Positions 45,259-48,187 of a stretch of 48,187 nt of DNA are shown here, one piece after another. Within the stretch, counting starts at the first letter, position 1, and each line of letters opens with the position of its first letter. Made by a program: the position numbers and the translations under genes. Source of the stretch: Pseudomonadota bacterium (GTDB lineage: Bacteria > Pseudomonadota > Gammaproteobacteria > Burkholderiales > Burkholderiaceae_C); contig CAUJHQ010000092.1 in assembly GCA_963204815.1 (NCBI GenBank), positions 1 to 48,187 of the forward strand, read 5' to 3'. The notes below the pieces were generated by a model. That model was not told where the DNA came from and did no database searches. It was given only the letters and a program-made list of their open reading frames with translations.

Positions 45259-45328
45259 TCAGGGCTTGCGAGAGAGCCCGCGCCACGCGAAACCCCCGAA
45301 TACCGAAGCATCCGTCTGGAGTGACCCC

Positions 45329-47119
45329 ATGAGAACCACCTACTGCGGCCTGGTCAGCGAAAAGCTGATGGACCAGACCGTCACGCTGATGGGCTGGGCC
45401 CATCGACGCCGCGACCACGGCGGCGTCATCTTCATCGACTTGCGCGACCGCGAAGGCCTGGTGCAGATCGTCTGCGACCCCGACCGTGCCGAGATGTTCG
45501 CCGCCGCCGAGGGCGTGCGCAACGAGTACTGCCTGCAGGTCGTCGGCAAGGTGCGGGCGCGCCCGGCCGGCACCGAGAACGCCAACCTGACGAGCGGCCG
45601 CATCGAGGTGCTGGCGCACGAGCTCGTGGTGCTGAACCCCAGCGTCACGCCGCCGTTCCCGCTCGACGACGAGAACCTCAGCGAGACGGTGCGCCTCACG
45701 CACCGCGTGCTCGACCTGCGCCGGCCGCAGATGCAGAAGAACCTGATGCTGCGCTACCGCGTCGCGATGGAGGTGCGCAAGTACCTCGACGAGCAGGGCT
45801 TCGTCGACATCGAGACGCCGATGCTCACGAAGAGCACGCCGGAAGGCGCGCGCGACTACCTCGTGCCCAGCCGCGTGCACGACGGCATGTTCTTCGCGCT
45901 GCCGCAGTCGCCCCAGCTGTTCAAGCAGCTGCTGATGGTGTCGGGCTTCGACCGCTACTACCAGATCACGAAGTGCTTCCGCGACGAGGACCTGCGCGCC
46001 GACCGCCAGCCCGAGTTCACGCAGATCGACATCGAGACCTCGTTCCTCGGCGAGGACGAGATCCGCGCCATCACCGAAGGCATGGTGCGCACGGTGTTCC
46101 GAAAGGCGCTGGGCGTGGAGCTGCCGGTCTACGGCCTGCTGACCTATGCCGAGGCGATGCACAAGTACGGCAGCGACAAGCCGGACCTGCGCGTCAAGCT
46201 CGAATTCACCGAGCTGACCGACGTGATGAAGACGGTCGACTTCAAGGTGTTCAGTGGCCCCGCCACCAGCAAGGGCGGCCGCGTCGCGGCGCTGCGCGTG
46301 CCCGGCGGCAGCGAGATGAGCCGCGGCGAGATCGACGCCTACACCGAGTTCGTCAAGATCTACGGCGCCAAGGGCCTGGCCTGGGTGAAGGTCAACGACG
46401 CCGGCAAGGGCCGCGAAGGGCTGCAGAGCCCGATCGTGAAGAACCTGCACGTCGCCGCCCTCGCCGAGATCATCGCCCGCACCGGCGCGCGCAACGGCGA
46501 CCTGATCTTCTTCGGCGCCGACAAGGCCAAGGTCGTCAACGACGCCCTCGGCGCGCTGCGCGTGAAGATCGGCCACAGCGAGTTCGGCCGTACGCACGAC
46601 CTCTTCGAGGACAAGTGGGCGCCGCTGTGGGTGGTCGACTTCCCGATGTTCGAGTACGACGAGGAGAACAGCCGCTGGAGCGCCGTGCACCACCCGTTCA
46701 CCGCGCCGAAGGACGGCCACGAGGACCTGATGGACACCGACCCCGGTGCCTGCATCGCCAAGGCCTACGACATGGTGCTGAACGGCTGGGAACTCGGCGG
46801 CGGCTCGGTGCGGATCCACCGCGCCGAGGTGCAGAGCAAGGTCTTCAAGGCGCTGAACATCACCGCCGAGGACGCGAAGGTCAAGTTCGGCTTCCTGCTC
46901 GACGCGCTGCAGTACGGCGCGCCGCCGCACGGTGGCCTCGCCTTCGGCCTGGACCGGCTGATCACGCTGATGGCCAAGGCGGAGAGCATCCGCGACGTCA
47001 TCGCGTTCCCGAAGACGCAGCGCGCGCAGTGCCTGCTGACCGGCGCGCCGAGCCATGTCGACGAAGGCCAGCTGCGCGAGCTGCACATCCGCCTTCGCAA
47101 TCCGCAGCCGGCGGCCTGA
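45329..47119 (+). CDS. aspS: Aspartyl-tRNA synthetase, likely non-discriminating type
   Basis: This 596-residue class II synthetase charges tRNA-Asp. The N-terminal OB anticodon-binding domain is followed by the class II core and the bacterial GAD insertion (about 290-420). Motif 2 lies in [18 protein letters not shown], and motif 3 is [13 protein letters not shown]. The anticodon domain has His in RRRDHGG and Gly in RPAG, residues I recall from non-discriminating enzymes (such as that of Pseudomonas aeruginosa) that also charge tRNA-Asn for GatCAB. The start at 45329 gives a normal N-terminus (MRTTYCGL). Confidence 0.97.
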   Translation: MRTTYCGLVSEKLMDQTVTLMGWAHRRRDHGGVIFIDLRDREGLVQIVCDPDRAEMFAAAEGVRNEYCLQVVGKVRARPAGTENANLTSGRIEVLAHELVVLNPSVTPPFPLDDENLSETVRLTHRVLDLRRPQMQKNLMLRYRVAMEVRKYLDEQGFVDIETPMLTKSTPEGARDYLVPSRVHDGMFFALPQSPQLFKQLLMVSGFDRYYQITKCFRDEDLRADRQPEFTQIDIETSFLGEDEIRAITEGMVRTVFRKALGVELPVYGLLTYAEAMHKYGSDKPDLRVKLEFTELTDVMKTVDFKVFSGPATSKGGRVAALRVPGGSEMSRGEIDAYTEFVKIYGAKGLAWVKVNDAGKGREGLQSPIVKNLHVAALAEIIARTGARNGDLIFFGADKAKVVNDALGALRVKIGHSEFGRTHDLFEDKWAPLWVVDFPMFEYDEENSRWSAVHHPFTAPKDGHEDLMDTDPGACIAKAYDMVLNGWELGGGSVRIHRAEVQSKVFKALNITAEDAKVKFGFLLDALQYGAPPHGGLAFGLDRLITLMAKAESIRDVIAFPKTQRAQCLLTGAPSHVDEGQLRELHIRLRNPQPAA

Positions 47120-47129
47120 GGGTGCGCGC

Positions 47130-48187
47130 GTGAGCCCGGCGATCGACGACCCGCGCCACGACCGCGAAGCGGGCGTGCGCGACGCCACGCTGGACACCAC
47201 GCGCATCGACGACGTGCGCATCGCCGCCGTGCGCGCGCTCGTCGCGCCGGCGGTGCTGCTCGAAGAGCTGCCGGTGACGCCGCCGGTGGAGGCGCTCGTC
47301 GAGGCCACGCGCGCACGCATCGGCGCCGTGCTGCAGGGCCGCGACGACCGCCTCGTGGTCGTCGTCGGTCCCTGCTCGATCCACGACGACGCGGCCGCGC
47401 TCGAGTACGCGCGCCGCCTGAAGCCGCTGGCCGACGAACTGAGCGGTGCGCTCGTCGTCGTCATGCGCGTCTACTTCGAGAAGCCGCGCACCACGGTCGG
47501 CTGGAAGGGCTTCATCAACGACCCGCGGCTGGACGGCAGCTTCCGCATCAACGAAGGCCTGCGCCGCGCGCGCGAGCTGCTGCTGCAGATCAACGCGCTC
47601 GGCCTGCCGGCGGGCACCGAGTTTCTCGACCTGCTGAGCCCGCAGTACATCAGCGACCTCATCGCCTGGGGCGCGATCGGCGCCCGCACCACCGAGAGCC
47701 AGAGCCACCGCCAGCTCGCCAGCGGGCTGAGCTGCCCGGTCGGCTTCAAGAACGGCACCGACGGCGGCGTGCAGGTGGCCGCCGACGCCGTGGTGTCGGC
47801 GCGCGCCGCGCACTCGTTCATGGGCATGACGAAGATGGGCGTCGCCGCCATCTTCGAGACCCGCGGCAACCCAGACGGCCACGTCATCCTGCGCGGCGGC
47901 CGGGCACCGAACTACGACGCCGCCGCGGTCGACGCCGCCTGCGCCGTGCTGCGCAAGGCCGGCCTGCCCGAGCAGGTGATGGTCGACTGCTCGCACGCCA
48001 ACAGCGCCAAGCAGCACCGCCGCCAGATCGAGGTCGCGGCCGACATCGCACGGCAGATCGAAGGCGGCGAGCGCCGCATCACCGGTGTCATGGTCGAGAG
48101 CCACCTGCACGAAGGGCGCCAGGATCTGAAGCCCGGCGTCGCGCCGGCGCACGGCGTGTCGATCACCGACGCCTGCATCGGCTGGGA
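47130..48187 (+). CDS. aroG: 3-deoxy-7-phosphoheptulonate (DAHP) synthase, class I, 3' truncated by window edge
   Basis: The first 352 codons are present. This enzyme condenses phosphoenolpyruvate and erythrose-4-phosphate to begin the shikimate pathway. The N-terminal ~25 residues are variable, then the AroG/F/H-type core has VVVGPCSIHD, RVYFEKPRTTVGWKGFINDP, PAGTEFLDLLSPQYISDLI, GFKNGTDG and VMVDCSHANSAKQHRRQ. These cover the active-site Lys, Arg and metal residues seen so far. The start is GTG at 47130, 10 bases after aspS. The isozyme and feedback specificity cannot be assigned. Confidence 0.95.
   Translation, partial: MSPAIDDPRHDREAGVRDATLDTTRIDDVRIAAVRALVAPAVLLEELPVTPPVEALVEATRARIGAVLQGRDDRLVVVVGPCSIHDDAAALEYARRLKPLADELSGALVVVMRVYFEKPRTTVGWKGFINDPRLDGSFRINEGLRRARELLLQINALGLPAGTEFLDLLSPQYISDLIAWGAIGARTTESQSHRQLASGLSCPVGFKNGTDGGVQVAADAVVSARAAHSFMGMTKMGVAAIFETRGNPDGHVILRGGRAPNYDAAAVDAACAVLRKAGLPEQVMVDCSHANSAKQHRRQIEVAADIARQIEGGERRITGVMVESHLHEGRQDLKPGVAPAHGVSITDACIGW

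Overview
The window is a GC-rich bacterial chromosome segment with no plasmid, phage, insertion-sequence or CRISPR signal. Gene content and order point to Betaproteobacteria, order Burkholderiales, perhaps a Rubrivivax/Leptothrix/Ideonella-like lineage. The markers are petABC-sspA-sspB, DUF721-M23-secA-argJ, and DUF971-ubiE-Tim44-like ... ubiJ-ubiB-fmdB-DUF502-aspS. This placement is inferred from synteny and protein style; no rRNA is present to confirm it.

Layout. 1-7.7 kb: a pdxA-family 3' end, a DUF1631 protein, mscL, the cytochrome bc1 operon petABC, sspA/sspB and tRNA-Thr(UGU). 7.7-9.9 kb: a LysR regulator divergent from an isolated ligAB extradiol dioxygenase pair. 9.9-14.2 kb: a DUF721/DciA-like gene, an M23 peptidase and secA, ending at a strong symmetrical terminator. 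14.2-22.6 kb: a large secreted subtilase, two GNAT acetyltransferases, argJ, and two closely related MFS transporters with a possible 60-residue peptide gene between them. 22.6-27.5 kb (minus strand): a complete ugpBAEC-ugpQ operon for glycerol-3-phosphate/glycerophosphodiester uptake. 27.7-33.3 kb: a 1309-residue FAD/Fe-S oxidoreductase, DUF971, ubiE and a short Tim44-like gene. 33.3-42.0 kb: a polysaccharide-precursor block with an EpsD-like prolyl isomerase lipoprotein, ugd, a cold-shock gene, rfbBDAC (dTDP-L-rhamnose), manC (GDP-mannose) and galE. 42.0-48.2 kb: ubiJ, ubiB, an FmdB zinc ribbon, DUF502, aspS and the start of a DAHP synthase.

How the genes fit together. petABC plus ubiE/ubiJ/ubiB describe aerobic ubiquinone-based respiration. 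The ugp operon supplies phosphorus and carbon from phospholipid head groups. The sugar block supplies rhamnose, mannose, galactose and glucuronate donors for an exopolysaccharide or LPS whose polymerisation genes lie outside the window. It splits what I recall as a usually continuous ubiE-Tim44-ubiJ-ubiB neighbourhood, so it looks like an insertion in this lineage.

Most of the window is ordinary housekeeping sequence, and I see no clear new multi-gene system. The best second-look items are the peptide gene between paired exporters, the polysaccharide block with an orphan EpsD-like isomerase, the isolated ligAB, the short Tim44-like protein, the 1309-residue oxidoreductase sharing a control region with ugp, and a hairpin abutting the DUF1631 start codon.
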